Source of the DNA: Antedon mediterranea
Taxonomy: Eukaryota; Echinodermata; Crinoidea; Comatulida; Antedonidae
DNA length: 64,000 nt
Reading direction: 5' to 3'
NCBI RefSeq assembly: GCF_964355755.1
Contig: NC_092677.1
Span: forward strand, 17,952,101-18,016,100
Shown one piece after another: positions 22,401-34,650 of this stretch; the first letter of the stretch is position 1; every line of letters starts with the position of its first letter. The translations under genes were made by a program, and so were the position numbers. The notes beneath the pieces are model-generated. The model saw only the letters and a program-made list of their open reading frames with translations, was not told the DNA's origin and ran no database searches.

Positions 22401-25400
22401 CCTCTTCATTATCTACCAAGATCTTCTTCTCATAAATCTCACAATTTGTATCTAAAAATCAGAATTTAAAATACATATTAACCATAATAAAGTAAGCTGA
22501 AATTGAGGTAGTGCATTATAATTTTCGTCTTTGACTATATATTTTTATTTCTATTTACCGTGTAATTTAAAAAAAATCTTGAGAGGGCTAAATAGGAAAT
22601 ATGTATATTTTATAACATTGTGTGTGTGTAAACAGGTTGTGGTGATTTGTGTATTTACATACAGTAACAACGAAATAAACAATAATAATACTACGCGTCG
22701 TGGCATACCGTTATTTTCTGTAGAGAAACTCAGCAGAAACCCAGTTAACAAGTCGTCTCAATAATATTGAGTATATTATACTATCTTAGGAAAGTCCAAC
22801 GATAAAGGTTCACTAGTTTATCATGTAACAACTTTATATCAAAATTAAGAATTTACCTCTGATACTAATACATACGATATTTACCTAGACACACCAGGGA
22901 GTTGGAAACACTAAGGAAATCTTACTAATAATCCGCCAAAGTACCATAAAATCGTTATATTCTTGTATTGTGATACGTCAAAAGCAAATAGATCAATTTC
23001 TTGGCTTTTATTTTGAAATATTGCATAAAGCTAATTCTGATTTAGTAACGCCATGACACGCTCGCGTTAAAATGCCAAATTCAGTGTACGTATTTAGCTC
23101 AATGTAATAACGTAGAATCAATTTAGGTAAATGATTTATGATGGTTATCTTTTATGAACTTCTTTTAAAATAATGTAATTAATATTAGAGACATTTTAAA
23201 AATAAATTATGCAACTTTTGGTTTATTGTTTCTTTATTTTGATTCTAAAAAATATACATAAATAAGCATAATATCATAATATACAGATTAAAAAAATGGA
23301 AAGGGCTTGAACAGCTTATAAGTTAGAAAATATTGCTTCCCTTACCCTCTATATTACCCCACGTTATACAAAATGTTCTAAATGATCAGGAAATCAAGAT
23401 GATTACAACCTAACCCTAGCCCTAACCCCCAACAGAAAGAAATGTTTGGCGAAAAATAAAAGCCTATAGTTGGTAATTTTGGTTTTAATTAATTTTAAAT
23501 GGCTTACGAATATCTACTCAATACCTTATTCATAGAAATAGGTGTTGACAACAATAACAAGTCTGTTGATTAATTGAATAATTAAAGAAGTGAAGCACGC
23601 GGTTAGAATTGGCAACTTTCTCAGCATCTAGACCTCTACACAACGCATTGACAGGAATTACTACTTTAGTGGAAACAATTGTGATAAACAAATATCAATA
23701 AATAGTAGACTTTGTAGTATTAAACATTAAAAAATACATAGTTCTGATACACGTGATTATGTCAAATTATTTATTCATTTATGTACCTTGGATTCATTCA
23801 TTCATTCATCTTTTATTTCGGAAATAGCTCAATAACAAATTATATATAAACAACAACAATATATATAAATATATAGATATATAAAAAAAACCTACGCCAC
23901 ATAGTCACGTGGTTAAAAACAATAGCTTCATCTATCCACCATGTAGATTGGATGAAGGAAAAGCAAATTCATGAATACATTTTGTGAAAATATTGCCTGT
24001 CCTCCCCAACCTGCACAACATGCCAAACACCACCTTACGTTGTAGTTCGTAGAACGAGCACATGTGGTTTTCTACAAACATGGTGCTGGCACTGCATGAC
24101 CTAGGTTTATTAAGGAGCAGGCGTAAGGCTTTATTGCTTCCATAGATTTTACATTAAAATTAGCCTACAGAGAAGCACAGTATAAGTTATTACAATATGT
24201 TTTAAACAAAAAAACATTTTATGTTTTTAGAGCAATTAAATCTGTATTATTTAATAGGCCTATTTGACAATATACAATTTCTGCTGACGGTACAACAGCT
24301 GTGAATTTTGACACTGAAACAGATTAAATCAATAAATACAAATCATTGACAAGCGACAGATTGTGATCCTTCGTTTTAATATGTGTATTAGATAATAAAC
24401 ATAATAAGTAGAAATGCTTATGAACCGCGTCACCGGCAGCATTGGAATATTTTGTTTAGTGGCCTTTGATGATACCACTTTTGATTCAATTCTGTAGTAG
24501 TTAACTGATGGCCGTTTTCATAAATATAGAGTGTTAACCTTTTCATGTTAAATTGTTTTACAAATATAAAGTTGATTTGAAATGACCTTTAGACTTAAAA
24601 TAAATTGAGAAACCTATTTAAATGGTCACGATGGTTTATGATCATGATAAGACTACGGTACCACATAGATCTCAGGAAATATGTTTTCACAGAAACAAAC
24701 CACGTATTATATTCCAGCATCTCATGCTAAATTATTGCTATATCTAACATGAAAATGAACATCTTAAGGCTGATTACCAGCTGCATTATTGGAGTATGTT
24801 TCCATACGTGTTTGATAAAAAAAAAATGAAAGTTTGTTTATGTGCGCTATAAGAATGAACTATATTATTATGACTAATAAATAGCACACTTCCACATTTC
24901 TGATATGTAATGAGTGCATGGTGTGGTAGATTCTGAATTTGAATCGCTCGTATTAGGTATACCTGAACAAAAAGATTACTAAAACTATAGTAAAGGTTAA
25001 TTAAATTGCATGATCCAATGCAATTTACTATAGATTTTAATTCGGTGCAATCTTTACACCCAATCTTCATAAATGAGTAAATGCAAAATATATTTATGAT
25101 GCGAGACACTTACATTGTGACGTGTTCGCAAAACCAAAATCAAGGACGAGATTAGACTGATAGATATAATTTAATTTTGTAAACAAATATTAGCATACAT
25201 GTAAACCATACACTGAAATTAAAACAGTTGACAGAGTGCATCACTGAAAGCAGATTCGACACGCTAAACTTAATGTCTCAATCAAAACGCTTGAGTAAGA
25301 TTGAATATTATATTATAAACAATTTAAATGTCACTTGATTGAACCAATAACTTGAAATAACAAGGGAGACCTGATGTATGCAGAATCATGTGTACATCAA

Positions 25401-28400
25401 CAAACCAATTACGTCGTGTAAATGTGTGTTCGTTAACACTCGGTCCACTATCATCTTTTATAGGCATGAACGCGTCCACCAAAAATATTATTTTATAATA
25501 GCTCACTCGTCCTAGTTCACACCGTTTAGTTATTCTGGAGTATGACACACTCACACAGACAACCGATACTTTGTAACTGGGTCTTAAATCTTGCTAAAAT
25601 AGGCCTCAATACAAATTCATTAACAATTATACATGACAAGTACGTCATATTTTAACATAAAATAATTATAGATTGTGTAAAAAATTTTAAAAATAGTTAT
25701 GAATGTCAGTATTTGCCACAGAGAGAAAAAGAACATTTATTATTGTTGAACTGCACTCTTCCCTGAATGGAAAGTGTTCCAACAAAATTCAACACATCAC
25801 AATCTTTGGGTGTCCCTTTCTCTGTACACGTTTTCCGTTGTCATGTCTAGTGACGCTAAACTGTGGGTAATGTATATGTAAGAAAAGGCTGTAGATAGGA
25901 GACAAGAAACTACAGCTGCTGTTATAGTTTCTAGACATAATACCGTACGAGAAATCGGGTGTCTCTATTGCGTATTAATTTGCAGTTAGTAACGTTCAGT
26001 TTCAAGTTATTGGTTCCACAAGACTAAATTTGTAAGTTTCTGTCCCACAAGAGAGTCCAGTCAAGTATTGTGGTAACTTCCTAAACTATAGCTTGATTGT
26101 GCTAAAACCTATTAAATTGTTAATTGTACCAATAAATTAAGTTTACTATAATATTTTGCACTCCAACTCAATTATTCATAAACCCAGAGGCAATGAAGAA
26201 TTTTAAATAATATAGACAATTCAATTTCCGATAATAATTGCGTTCAGTTTTAACTCCAAATAATGGTCTCACTTGAATTTTCTTAAATGCCTTAATTGTA
26301 GTATCAATGCCGACACTTAAACTAAAATGATTTAACCATAGACCTATACAAATGTATAATGGTTTATCCCTCAAAAGTGATTCAGTTTGTCTAGTTTGAG
26401 ATTACGTCTGATAAATTTAGAAGATTTTGTTATCACCTTGTAATGATGAGTGTATTTATAATTTTGTCATTCATTCTAATCTTCAAGATTCAAGATTCAA
26501 GAAATTTTATTTGTCCATAAAAATGGAAATTCACTTTGCTTGGTAGATTAAAACAACAATATTGCAACAATTTAAAAACGTGCAGTATTATAACAGATTA
26601 AAAATACAAGATAAAAAGTTAAAAATACTGTTAAAAATGTAAAACTATTAAAAATTGCATTAACGTCTTACATTAGAATTAAAAATATGAATGCTATTTA
26701 CAACGAAGGATTTTCTAGTTCTACAAAGATTTGCTCTTGGAGGTCGTAGCCTAATGCCTGATCTATTTAAGTTATAACAGTAATGTAACGGATGAGTGGG
26801 GTCTTTCATAATATTGTTTACTTTTTTTAGAATACTCTTTTCATAGATAAATGAACAAGGCGTAAGATCAGCTTTAATAATACGTTGTGCAATTTTACGT
26901 GGTCTCTCAATATTTTTCTTATCATTTTCAGTAAAGTTACCATAAAAACATCCAATGCTAAAAGATAAAATACTTTGAATAATACTTTGATAAAATAGAA
27001 TTAAAATAGTGTTATCAACTCTAATTTGCTTGAGTTTTCTGAGAAAGTAGAGCCTTTGAGATGCCTTCTTGGAAATCATGAGAGAGTTTGACTCCCATTT
27101 TAATTTGTTGTCAATTATAGTACCTAAGTATTTGTATTGGGTTACTCTTTCAACCTTGGTTCCTTTAATAGTTATTACATTATGTTCAACTGCAGTTTTA
27201 CGAAAATCTATTATCATCTCTTATCATGGTTTTAGTAATATTAAGTATTAGTTCATATCTTCACACCAATTAACAAATCTTCCAACTTCATTAACAAATT
27301 CATTTACATTATGCTTACTATCGCAAAGAAAACCACTAATTACAGTATCGTCAGCGTATTTTACAATATTGCAATCTTTGCTTAAAATATTAAAACTACT
27401 AGAATAAAAAGAGAACAAAATTGGAGAGATAACACATCCTTGAGGAGCTCCAACACTGGTAGATTCTTTGTTGGATAGGATACCATTGCACTTAACCATC
27501 TGTGGTCTATTAATCAAAAAACTATATATAACTTTGGCGAGCTGAGGTGAGACATTAAAACTTAATAATCTATCAATTAAAACATGTGGTAAAATAGTAT
27601 TAAAAGCACTGGAGAAATCGAAAAATATAGACCGTACATAATTTCTTTTTGAATCAAGGTGATGATATGTATCATGGAGATAAGAATTAACAGCATCGTC
27701 AACCCCTCTATTTTTCTTGTATGCAAATTGATTCTTATCTGCATTACCAATATTTTCCTTAAGTCTAGAAACAATCAACCTTTCTAAGCATTTCATTAAA
27801 TTTGAAGTAATTGCAATTGGTCTAAAATCTTTTGGTACACTTATAAACATCTTATTATTTCGATGAGTTTATCAAACGTTTTAGCAGTTGCAATATCCAT
27901 CAATGCATAGGCCTAAGGTAAGTTAAAGTATCATCAAAGAGATAACATTGTCTTGGATGTGTATTGGATGTACTGAACTATCTAGAAATCTAAGGCTAAG
28001 TTAATAATCTATAATGTTACATACACCTTCGAGCATTACTAAAAAGGTAGACAGAAAATGCAAAGAATCACCTTCACCATAGTATACATGTATAGGCTAC
28101 CTAAACTTTGAAATTGAAGATTAACATTTAACTTAAAAGTGAGATTTTTCTATTTTTGTTCATCCTTTACAAATAGGTCTTACGAAAAAAACGGTTTTAA
28201 ATAACGCTATGGCGTACTATATATCAGGTTATTATGTGCTTTTTTTTAATTAAGATCAGGTACTGCACCGTGATTTAATTCTAAACTCGTGCTTTCAAAA
28301 CTGTTTTTATGATTAGCATTTAGCAAAAAAGGAATGAGATTTGAACTCGGGATAATGTGCATAAGAACCACTGCATGTTTGTTCTATCTTCTGATAATCA

Positions 28401-30356
28401 ATAAACCACAATAACTTACCATAATATTTATTAGCTTGTTAAAGACTAATAATAAAAGCTTTTAACCGTTATATCATTAATGTACTACTGTAACTACGCC
28501 CGAGTTCACAAATCGAGGGACCTTGTTGAAGTTTCATCAGATAAAGCATCACTAATTTATTGAGGAAATAATTCAATTGTGTTTCTGCTATGATTAGTTG
28601 ACAGAATTGAAAATTGCGGTGATCTATGATGGAGATAATAATCAAGTGAGATGCTTACTACACTGCTGTCGACACTTAGGATAATAAGCAAACCCATCAA
28701 TCCTATCTTACTTCAATGTACTTAGGCAAATGGATAATGACTAAATTATTATTTCTATATTTAGATATAAAAACATTATTATGACATTTCAGAGAAATAT
28801 CAAATATTAGTAAATATCAAAATTTATTGGAAACAATTATGATAATTGACATCAAATATTGTTTGTTGTCACAAAGACAGTATTATATTCGAATTGTATA
28901 CTGTAGGCTTATACTTGTTAGTGCTTGCAGAGTCGGAAGACGTCCAATTGCTTTAGATAGATGGTAATTATGCTGTTGTGTTACAGAACGTCGAGAATGA
29001 GATGTATGCTGTGTGTGTTCTTGCCTGTGTTTATAAATTATTATATTTTTAAGATCTTAATGTTAGTTCAAAAAAGGTTTTCGTTAATTGCATAACCCAG
29101 CTAAGTGGTTCATAAAAAAACTTAAAACCACCTAAGTGAATCATTGCATCATTTGAGTAATATCGTATCACGTTTTTGTATTCTCCCATTTCAACGAGTG
29201 AAATTACTATTCCACGGTCAATGTTTTTGTAAAAAAATGTATGCAACGTCGTTCACCCGAAGATATTGCATGACCGGAAATAAACATGTTTATTATCTAA
29301 TTATTCTGCTCCGGCGGCCAAAATCCGCGAGCACCTGACTTATACATGGTCTAGTTTTCAACATTTGATCCAGGGGGATAACAATAATTTACTCTAAATC
29401 TGTAGGTTTATTATAAACTAATAATCAATGTGTTATATTCCTCGAATAGGTAAGACATCCATCAAATGTAAATTATGTAGACTAGTTATCTATACAAATA
29501 TTAATAGTCATTAACGAACTAAGATAAAAAATACATTACATACTGTAGTTCGTCCTAATTATGTGACCACAAGCCTACACATTCACATCAAGTCCCAGGG
29601 ACCTAATTAATGCTTTATCCACTTAGGCTAATCCTAATTTCTCTAAGGACAATATACAATCATTACAAGCATGAACGATCAGAACGTTGGGAGAAAAAAT
29701 AAAAAGTATCAGAAGATATTATATATGTATCGTAATTAGTCCTATAAAAAGAAAAGTATTAATTACAATACGTGTATGAATTATTTTGTGTGAGTTAGGT
29801 CTACATGTCAAATAAAGCTATGATCGCGTTCTATATTGAGAAAACTACAACTCAGTGATATACAGCAATCTAATAACACAATTCTTCTTCATAGAAAACA
29901 GGATAGGCAAAAAACACAATTAAAATTTGTAAATAAATTGCTATTAGCTATTTTACGCTGTAAATTGGAACTTGGTATTGTATCGTATTAATAAGATACA
30001 AAAATAAACTCTTTATACAAAATTGGATGACATGTCATGGAATTTTCTTGGGGAGATTTAGTGTTATGAGTGAGTACACGTAATTGAGTGATTCAAAATC
30101 GCAAAGGACGTCTATTCCATTGACATTGAGCTAGATAAAAACAACCCTTACCGTGTTCTCTTGAGAGTTCATCATTAGAGTCTGAGGAAGAGTCAAACGT
30201 TTCAATGAGTGCAGACTTTCCAACTCCAGAACATCCAAGCAATATTACACGTATGATGTGTGGCCTACCATCATGGTGATACTCCTCTAGATCAAGAACG
30301 TCAAAACTCAAAGATGGTGCACTTGCGCTACGCGCGCGTGGTCCCTTGATTGTCAT
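16127..30356 (-). CDS. RGK-family (Rad/Gem/Rem) small GTPase, complete four-exon coding region
   Basis: Joining 30356-30152, 22451-22363, 17763-17559 and 16434-16127 gives an uninterrupted 268-residue protein. G1 is GCSGVGKS (41-48), there is no canonical G2 Thr, G3 is a non-canonical VDTPPYGQ (91-98) followed by EN, G4 is NKTD (153-156) and G5 ETS (181-183). GDAYLLVYSVTD and a Lys/Arg-rich tail ending SRSKSCHILEVL without a CaaX box are hallmarks of Rad/Gem/Rem/Rem2. Mammalian RGK proteins bind calmodulin, 14-3-3 and the beta subunit of voltage-gated Ca2+ channels, reducing calcium current; the same role is inferred here. RSASAP near the N-terminus and RSKSCH near the C-terminus are 14-3-3-type sites. 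Length is close to the usual 270-310. Which vertebrate paralogue it matches cannot be decided by eye. Confidence 0.95.
16994..17082. repeat. 13-bp perfect inverted repeat hairpin in RGK intron 3
   Basis: GCATCACATGTGT (16994-17006) and its exact complement (17070-17082) bracket about 63 bp with further self-complementary words and TTAAATTTAA in the middle. Possibly a tiny MITE. Confidence 0.6.
17559..17763 (-). CDS. RGK GTPase coding exon 3 (G4)
   Basis: Acceptor TTGTGCAG| before 17763, donor AAG|GTAAGC at 17558; 205 nt. Encodes ENFEENEDSYLTAGDAYLLV, then VYSVTDKRSF, LRRTKETETDPIILVANKTD and REIQYE. GDAYLLVYSVTD and ELR-LRR are strongly RGK-like. Confidence 0.95.
17945..18040 (+). mobile_element. 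Tiny LINE reverse-transcriptase relic
   Basis: The plus frame reads FLKAFDTINHNIIANTLSEE, matching the conserved RT block (SKAFDTInHxILL). Nothing else of the element is left nearby. Confidence 0.5.
18935..19775 (-). mobile_element. 5'-truncated L2/CR1-like LINE, ORF2 C-terminus and 3' end
   Basis: Minus-strand frames (with a frameshift near 19560) give RYEHITNTLETLHWLPV, FKILLFVFKSINGMAPEYIS, RSSDTLLLHQP, GDRAFTVTAPRLWNALPSSI and FKKLLKTHLF, the standard C-terminal block of CR1/L2-group elements. The 3' end carries a GCGCTATAAAAATCC motif followed by an (ATT)n tail at 18945-18969. It lies in RGK intron 2. Confidence 0.85.
20270..20600 (+). repeat. Degenerate purine-rich tandem repeat
   Basis: At least six imperfect units of about 45-60 bp built around GTAACCGAAGAAGGTGAAAT and AAAAGAAAA. 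The tract is strongly purine-biased on the plus strand and sits within RGK intron 2. Confidence 0.6.
21815..22060 (+). mobile_element. tRNA-derived SINE
   Basis: Box A-like AGCGAGTGGCCGAGAGGTTA (from 21822) and box B-like GGTTCGAGGCG (21879-21889), followed by a body containing TGTGCACTTTAAAG. A nearly identical word occurs in the SINE at 14585, so the two may share a body. It lies in RGK intron 2. Confidence 0.65.
22363..22451 (-). CDS. RGK GTPase coding exon 2 (beta2-beta3, G3)
   Basis: Acceptor TTTTTAG| before 22451, donor CAG|GTAAGC at 22362; 89 nt, too short to appear as a long ORF. Encodes DTNCEIYEKKILVD and VVIQLVDTPPYGQ. It completes the codon split in exon 1 and ends in phase 0. Confidence 0.9.
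23793..24145 (-). mobile_element. LINE 3' fragment with (TGAA)n tail
   Basis: Minus translation gives NKALRLLLNKPRSCSASTMF, VENHMCSFYELQRKVVFGML and CRLGRTGNIFTKCIHEFAF, typical of LINE ORF2 C-termini. The 3' end is GATGAATGAATGAATGAATC at 23793-23812. RGK intron 1. Confidence 0.65.
26480..27862 (-). mobile_element. Rex1/Babar-like LINE, 5'-truncated
   Basis: Minus frame 27850-27248 encodes DFRPIAITSNLMKCLERLIV, QFAYKKNRGVDDAVNSYL, FFDFSSAFNTILPHVLIDRL, VGAPQGCVISPILFS and KYADDTVISG (near 27350). After a stop/frameshift near 27220, 27217-26660 continues with DFRKT, TQYKYLGTIIDNKLKW and a HPLHYCYNLN...SFVVNSIHIFN end. The 3' terminus carries CTTGAATCTTGAATCTTGA repeats, characteristic of Rex1/Babar. 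It starts abruptly in the RT domain; no endonuclease is present. RGK intron 1. Confidence 0.9.
27863..30092. other. RGK intron 1, promoter-proximal part, nothing recognised
   Basis: AT-rich with scattered TAGGCCTA motifs. No coding, RNA or clear repeat signal seen. Confidence 0.6.
30152..30356 (-). CDS. RGK GTPase coding exon 1 (P-loop)
   Basis: ATG at 30356-30354, 68 codons plus one base, donor CACG|GTAAGG at 30151. Encodes the RARSASAPS leader, an acidic linker and RVILLGCSGVGKSALIETF with the Walker A motif. The next intron is 7.7 kb. Confidence 0.95.
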
Positions 30357-30794
30357 GATAACACTTCAAACGGCGTTGTTACACTACTTTTTAAAACATT
30401 ATCGTTCAACAAATAGTATAATAATGTCGATCGATTGAATCTGCTACTCTGAATGAACTTTTTGATACGTTAGTGACCCAAATGCCTGAAACACTCAGAT
30501 CAACAAGAAATAAGTTACAAGAGAACTTGTTTGCTCCCGCTGTCAGTTGTCTAAGATTGCGCCAAAACTGATCAATAAGCTGGCTTGAGTAATACCAGGC
30601 CGCAGTCGAGGCAACACAATTGTAAAACGCAATTAGGAAATCGATACAAACGTCGAGTTACTGACTCGCTGTGTTTCGACAGATATCAATATGACACTTG
30701 CCTTAAATATCTATCTACTCAGTTTGTTGTCTTCAATAATAACACAGCGCCTGTTCGAACATCAAGATACAGTACGATTGAAATTTACCGTCTG

Positions 30795-30840
30795 CTATTT
30801 ATGACAAACTACCAGTGACGTCAAGAGGTTTTACCCAATC
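30795..30840 (-). promoter_or_regulatory. Putative RGK promoter: inverted CCAAT, CRE and TATA-like box
   Basis: Read on the minus strand: ATTGGGT (inverted CCAAT, near 30838), a perfect CRE TGACGTCA (30823-30816), then CATAAATAG (30803-30795). Order and spacing suit a TATA-type inducible promoter, with a start near 30770 and a 5' UTR of about 400 nt. An E2F-like TTTTGGCGC lies near 30560. Confidence 0.45.
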
Positions 30841-32163
30841 AAAACGCATGACTCACAAGCGCTTTAATTTCTGTCTATTGTTATCAATTTTTTATGATGA
30901 TGCAGATAAAAAAAATATAAATCATAACGCATTTTCATTATGGTCTTGTTGATTAACAGTTGGGCGATGTATTAATAACACATGACGAATATGTACTCAA
31001 TTAGTAAGCACAATATAAAAGTCATCTGTTCATATTCTAGCATAAATATCATGCATTTACATTTAGGCCTAATGAATAAAACATCATTATTTTCATCGCA
31101 TCGTGCACTCGATTGTTTTCTAATATAGATTTTTAAAGTTGGCTTTTTTTGGTTGGGAGGGAGACATAAAATTATACATAGGCCTATACATGCAAAACGC
31201 TAGTGGCCTTAAAATAATCAATAGTAGCAACACGAGTTAGTTCCGTTCTATAAACAAACGATTCTCGTATATAATCATGATCGCTAGGCTAACATTATTA
31301 GATCATGGGTTACATGGCCCTAAATACAATACAATAAAGCGCCTCACGGTTAGCAAATAATATAGTCATTTTAACACATAACAACATAATTCAAATAAAA
31401 TATTAATCAAATAATCATAATAATAATCGCTTTCCTAGTTAAATTTGACTATTAGCTTTGTTAAAACAGCTATTATAAATCACAAATTCAGGAGTTTAAG
31501 TTATTTGGGTAAAATACAGCTTAGCTATTAGTAGCATCTGTTAAGCTATCCTATGCAGCAACAAGCAAGCTTGGCTTTTAACATTCACATTGCAGGTGCT
31601 CGAAATGTACTTTCACCGCAGTAGCAAGACAGTAAGTGAATTAAATGAATATAGGGCTGCCTGTCCTATATGCAACATGAGAAATGGAAAAACCCGATTA
31701 TTAGATGTGCTTCACATATCCAAAATGAGAAGAAATTCGCAAATTATAATAATGCCAACATATCAAACTTTACTGACAGATATGTGAAAAATAATAATAT
31801 AACATGTTACGGTATTGTTTGTTTTAACAATATTTTTTTTTTATCGGTAGGCCTATTTTATTTATTCGTATAGCCTGAGTTTTCTGTGCTATAATTCAAA
31901 TGTGGTGATGTAAATTTTAATCATATATTCACAAATTACATTTATATTTGATTAGTGGCACCAGAAGAAAGGTTAATGTCCTTTAGTCTATGGAAATCCA
32001 GACAAGACGTGCTCAACTGGAGTTTTATTCATTGCAATAACAACTCTTACAACGTATGCGCATATTATTATCAAAATAACACCGGTGTTACAAAATTTGT
32101 TAAAATTCAGTATCAGCAATACAAATGTGCATTGAACCCAAGTGAAACGCTGTAAGTGCTAAT

Positions 32164-32323
32164 TCTTGGTTACCCAACGCAATAACGTAGGCGCAACGTA
32201 AGTGATTGGACCAATGGTCAACTGTCTCTTGCGCTGCGTTAAGTCCTTGCGTTGCTTCTGATTCGACTAATCACAAGCGATGGATTATTCGTCTTTGCGT
32301 TACGTCTCTAGTAAGAACCAAGA
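32164..32323. mobile_element. Possible small MITE
   Basis: Imperfect terminal inverted repeats TCTTGGTTACCC (left) and TCTTGGTTCTTAC (reverse complement of right), with CpG-rich GCGCAACGTAAG/CTTTGCGTTACGTC inner repeats. No clear target-site duplication. It directly follows block 2 of the methyltransferase relic. Confidence 0.4.
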
Positions 32324-34310
32324 GTTTTGGGAACCCAACTTTAAGATTGTATCCCAATAGGAACAGGGATGTAAGCCAAGTAAGCTAAGTGATTTGTCGC
32401 TTGTGATTGATAAACTCGCCTGCCTTGCATATCCGTCCTTGCGTTGCGTCTCCCCAATCTTAATCCAACAAACGTGGCATAAATATCTATATCATAATAA
32501 TTCTGACGTAGACCAATCCGTACATTAAGACACCGCGTGTTATTACTAAGTAGGCTACCTCAAATTAGATAAGTATACAATATATTTTGTTCAGCATCTG
32601 TTATAGTACGCTAGAGTCACATTGTCTTACCGCGTTATTTTTAACAGCAAAATACTCTATTAATTACAATTTTAATTTTTTACTGTTACATTTTCAAAGG
32701 TTAAACAGGATATAAAAATTATGCCTCGTATACGTATAATTCAGATATAGGTCTATTAATATCTCGATTACAAATAAACTCTATTGTTATGTAATAATAT
32801 TACAATCACAATGACGTTATAGAAGTTATTATTTACTCCATGCGTTTACGTATCAATATTTAATGTTATTGTCTATATATAATCTAAATCTAATAGTATT
32901 ATTTATACACTTCTTGCGTCACGAGCCAAAATATAATGATATAATTTCACAATGACTCAAAATAAATAGTCAACAAATAATATTTGAACATTAGTTCAAA
33001 GAAGAAATAGGAAGTGACATTTCAGTAAAACCATATCGACGACTACTACTAAACTGTGAGGAGCAGGTTGTTTTGGACAACTGAAAAATGGGATAAGGAA
33101 AAGTAATTTCCCCATAAGAGAGGGTAACTCATAAATATTATATAAGTATATTTAAATCGAATTGATCAATTGATTACATGAATGTGAATACACAAGCAAG
33201 CCAAACAATCCTATGTTTATCATTTTGAAAAATGGAACAAAACCTTCTCCTCGCCCTCCTTACATTCTACTACTGTAAAAGATAATTATTAATGGTAGGG
33301 TACACATTATTAAAATTATCCAATGTTAATAAAGATCAATTATTTTTCATTGATATTCTTAATAAATTCTGGTTGTCCATAAAGCGTGTGTTATTAAGAT
33401 ACAGGCAAAACATTTGATGTTCAATATATAATTATTGCTGAGATTGAAATTGCTATTATATATTATGAACAAGGACATTTGTCTTTTACGCGTTTTCTTT
33501 ACAACCAGAATATGCAGTTTTACACGAGGAAGGACAATATCAGAGGCTGTGTCGAGATACTAATAATTATGTGAAGGGCTTACATCCATAATGTTACAGC
33601 CAGTGTAGATTAAGATAAGATATTGGAGGAAGATTAGTTGGAATGTTAAACGTTCTGACACTAGTTAATGTGTTTAATGTTGTAAAAATCTAGTTAGGTC
33701 AAAGAGTTACACAAAATAATTATTTTAACAATATAATTTATGTGCTTGTACTTTTCCTCATGACAGAAAAAACTGAATTGCTTGTATATTATGTACAATA
33801 AATACATTGAAGTAGGAATTGTTGATTTTACTTCAAACAATTCATTGACCACACTAAATGCTACAAGCAAGACAAGAACCAGATGTATATCAACTCATCT
33901 TCATATTGTACGGTTTATTGATGACTGGACGATAATTATATAATAGATCAATCGACCATGACTGTTGCTAAGGGTGTTGATTGATTAACAATTCCCATTA
34001 TTCTTCATAGAATTCCACGTGATCACTTTGGTATGGTGACGTACAATTAATCATCATTCTCGTCTAAAAGTACATATAATAGCAAAGGTAAAACAAGAAA
34101 TATTTCGTACAAAAAAACGCTGCTCGCTTATTGAAAAATATTTTTTATTTCAAATGTTTTTGAATGTGTCATTTTATTGTCACATAATAGTTATTTTACC
34201 TGAAAAAAATGTAATTTAAAGCAACAAATACTTAAATTGTCTGTCATACAATGGTTTTTGGGTTTCTTTTCTCTTTTTATATGTGAATAAATATTATTTT
34301 TTTGTTACAG
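32324..34310. other. No gene recognised
   Basis: AT-rich sequence between methyltransferase blocks 2 and 3. The family's ADCVLS/CLEAAC segment, expected here if the gene were whole, was not found. Confidence 0.5.
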
Positions 34311-34650
34311 AAGAGAATACTCAATTTCTTCCACTTTAGTTAATTGTATTGCTAAGGTCAAGCCTGGGGGTCACTTCATCACCCTAGATATTTCAAGTGT
34401 GAAGTATCCTATTACAAACACAAACTTTAATGGACTGTTTCGATAATAATTCAATGAATATCTGACAGTGAATTACAGTCAAAAGTCATAAATACCAGAA
34501 ATGCTTTGGGATTTGTAATTTTAGCATAAAAGTCCTAATAGACTCTTTCCCAGACGTTTTTTGGGTCTACAGTAGCAGCTGGAAATATAAATTATAGTGG
34601 AGTTTCCATTTTCGCAAAACTGTCGTCCTTAGAACTATAACTGCTGCTTG

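Larger units (their letters stand above)
31596..34650 (+). pseudogene. Decayed NNMT/INMT/PNMT-family methyltransferase
   Basis: Three phase-compatible blocks. Block 1 (31596-31790) reads VLEMYFHRSSKT and later GKTRLLDVLH, where the family has YLExYF and the SAM motif LLDIGSGPT; the Gly-rich motif is gone. Block 2 (31956-32151, donor CT|GTAAGT) reads APEERLMSFSLWKSRQDVLN then WS, and KFVKIQYQQYKCALNPSET. Block 3 (acceptor TTACAG|, 34311-34446) reads REYSISSTLVNCIAKVKPGG, HFITLDISSVKYPI and TNFNGLF, matching the Y-ALxNL-LLKPGGHLV-Y-xG-F block. A TAA at 34444 cuts off the expected C-terminal helix, but weak similarity in shifted frames (NALGFVIL, YSGVSIFAKLS) runs to about 34650. The family methylates small amines such as nicotinamide. 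Loss of the SAM loop and a segment between blocks 2 and 3 favour a pseudogene. Confidence 0.55.

Noticed and set aside
23405-23432. Telomere-like CCTAACCCTAGCCCTAACCC
   Set aside because: Only about four degenerate units; chance or a minor interstitial remnant.
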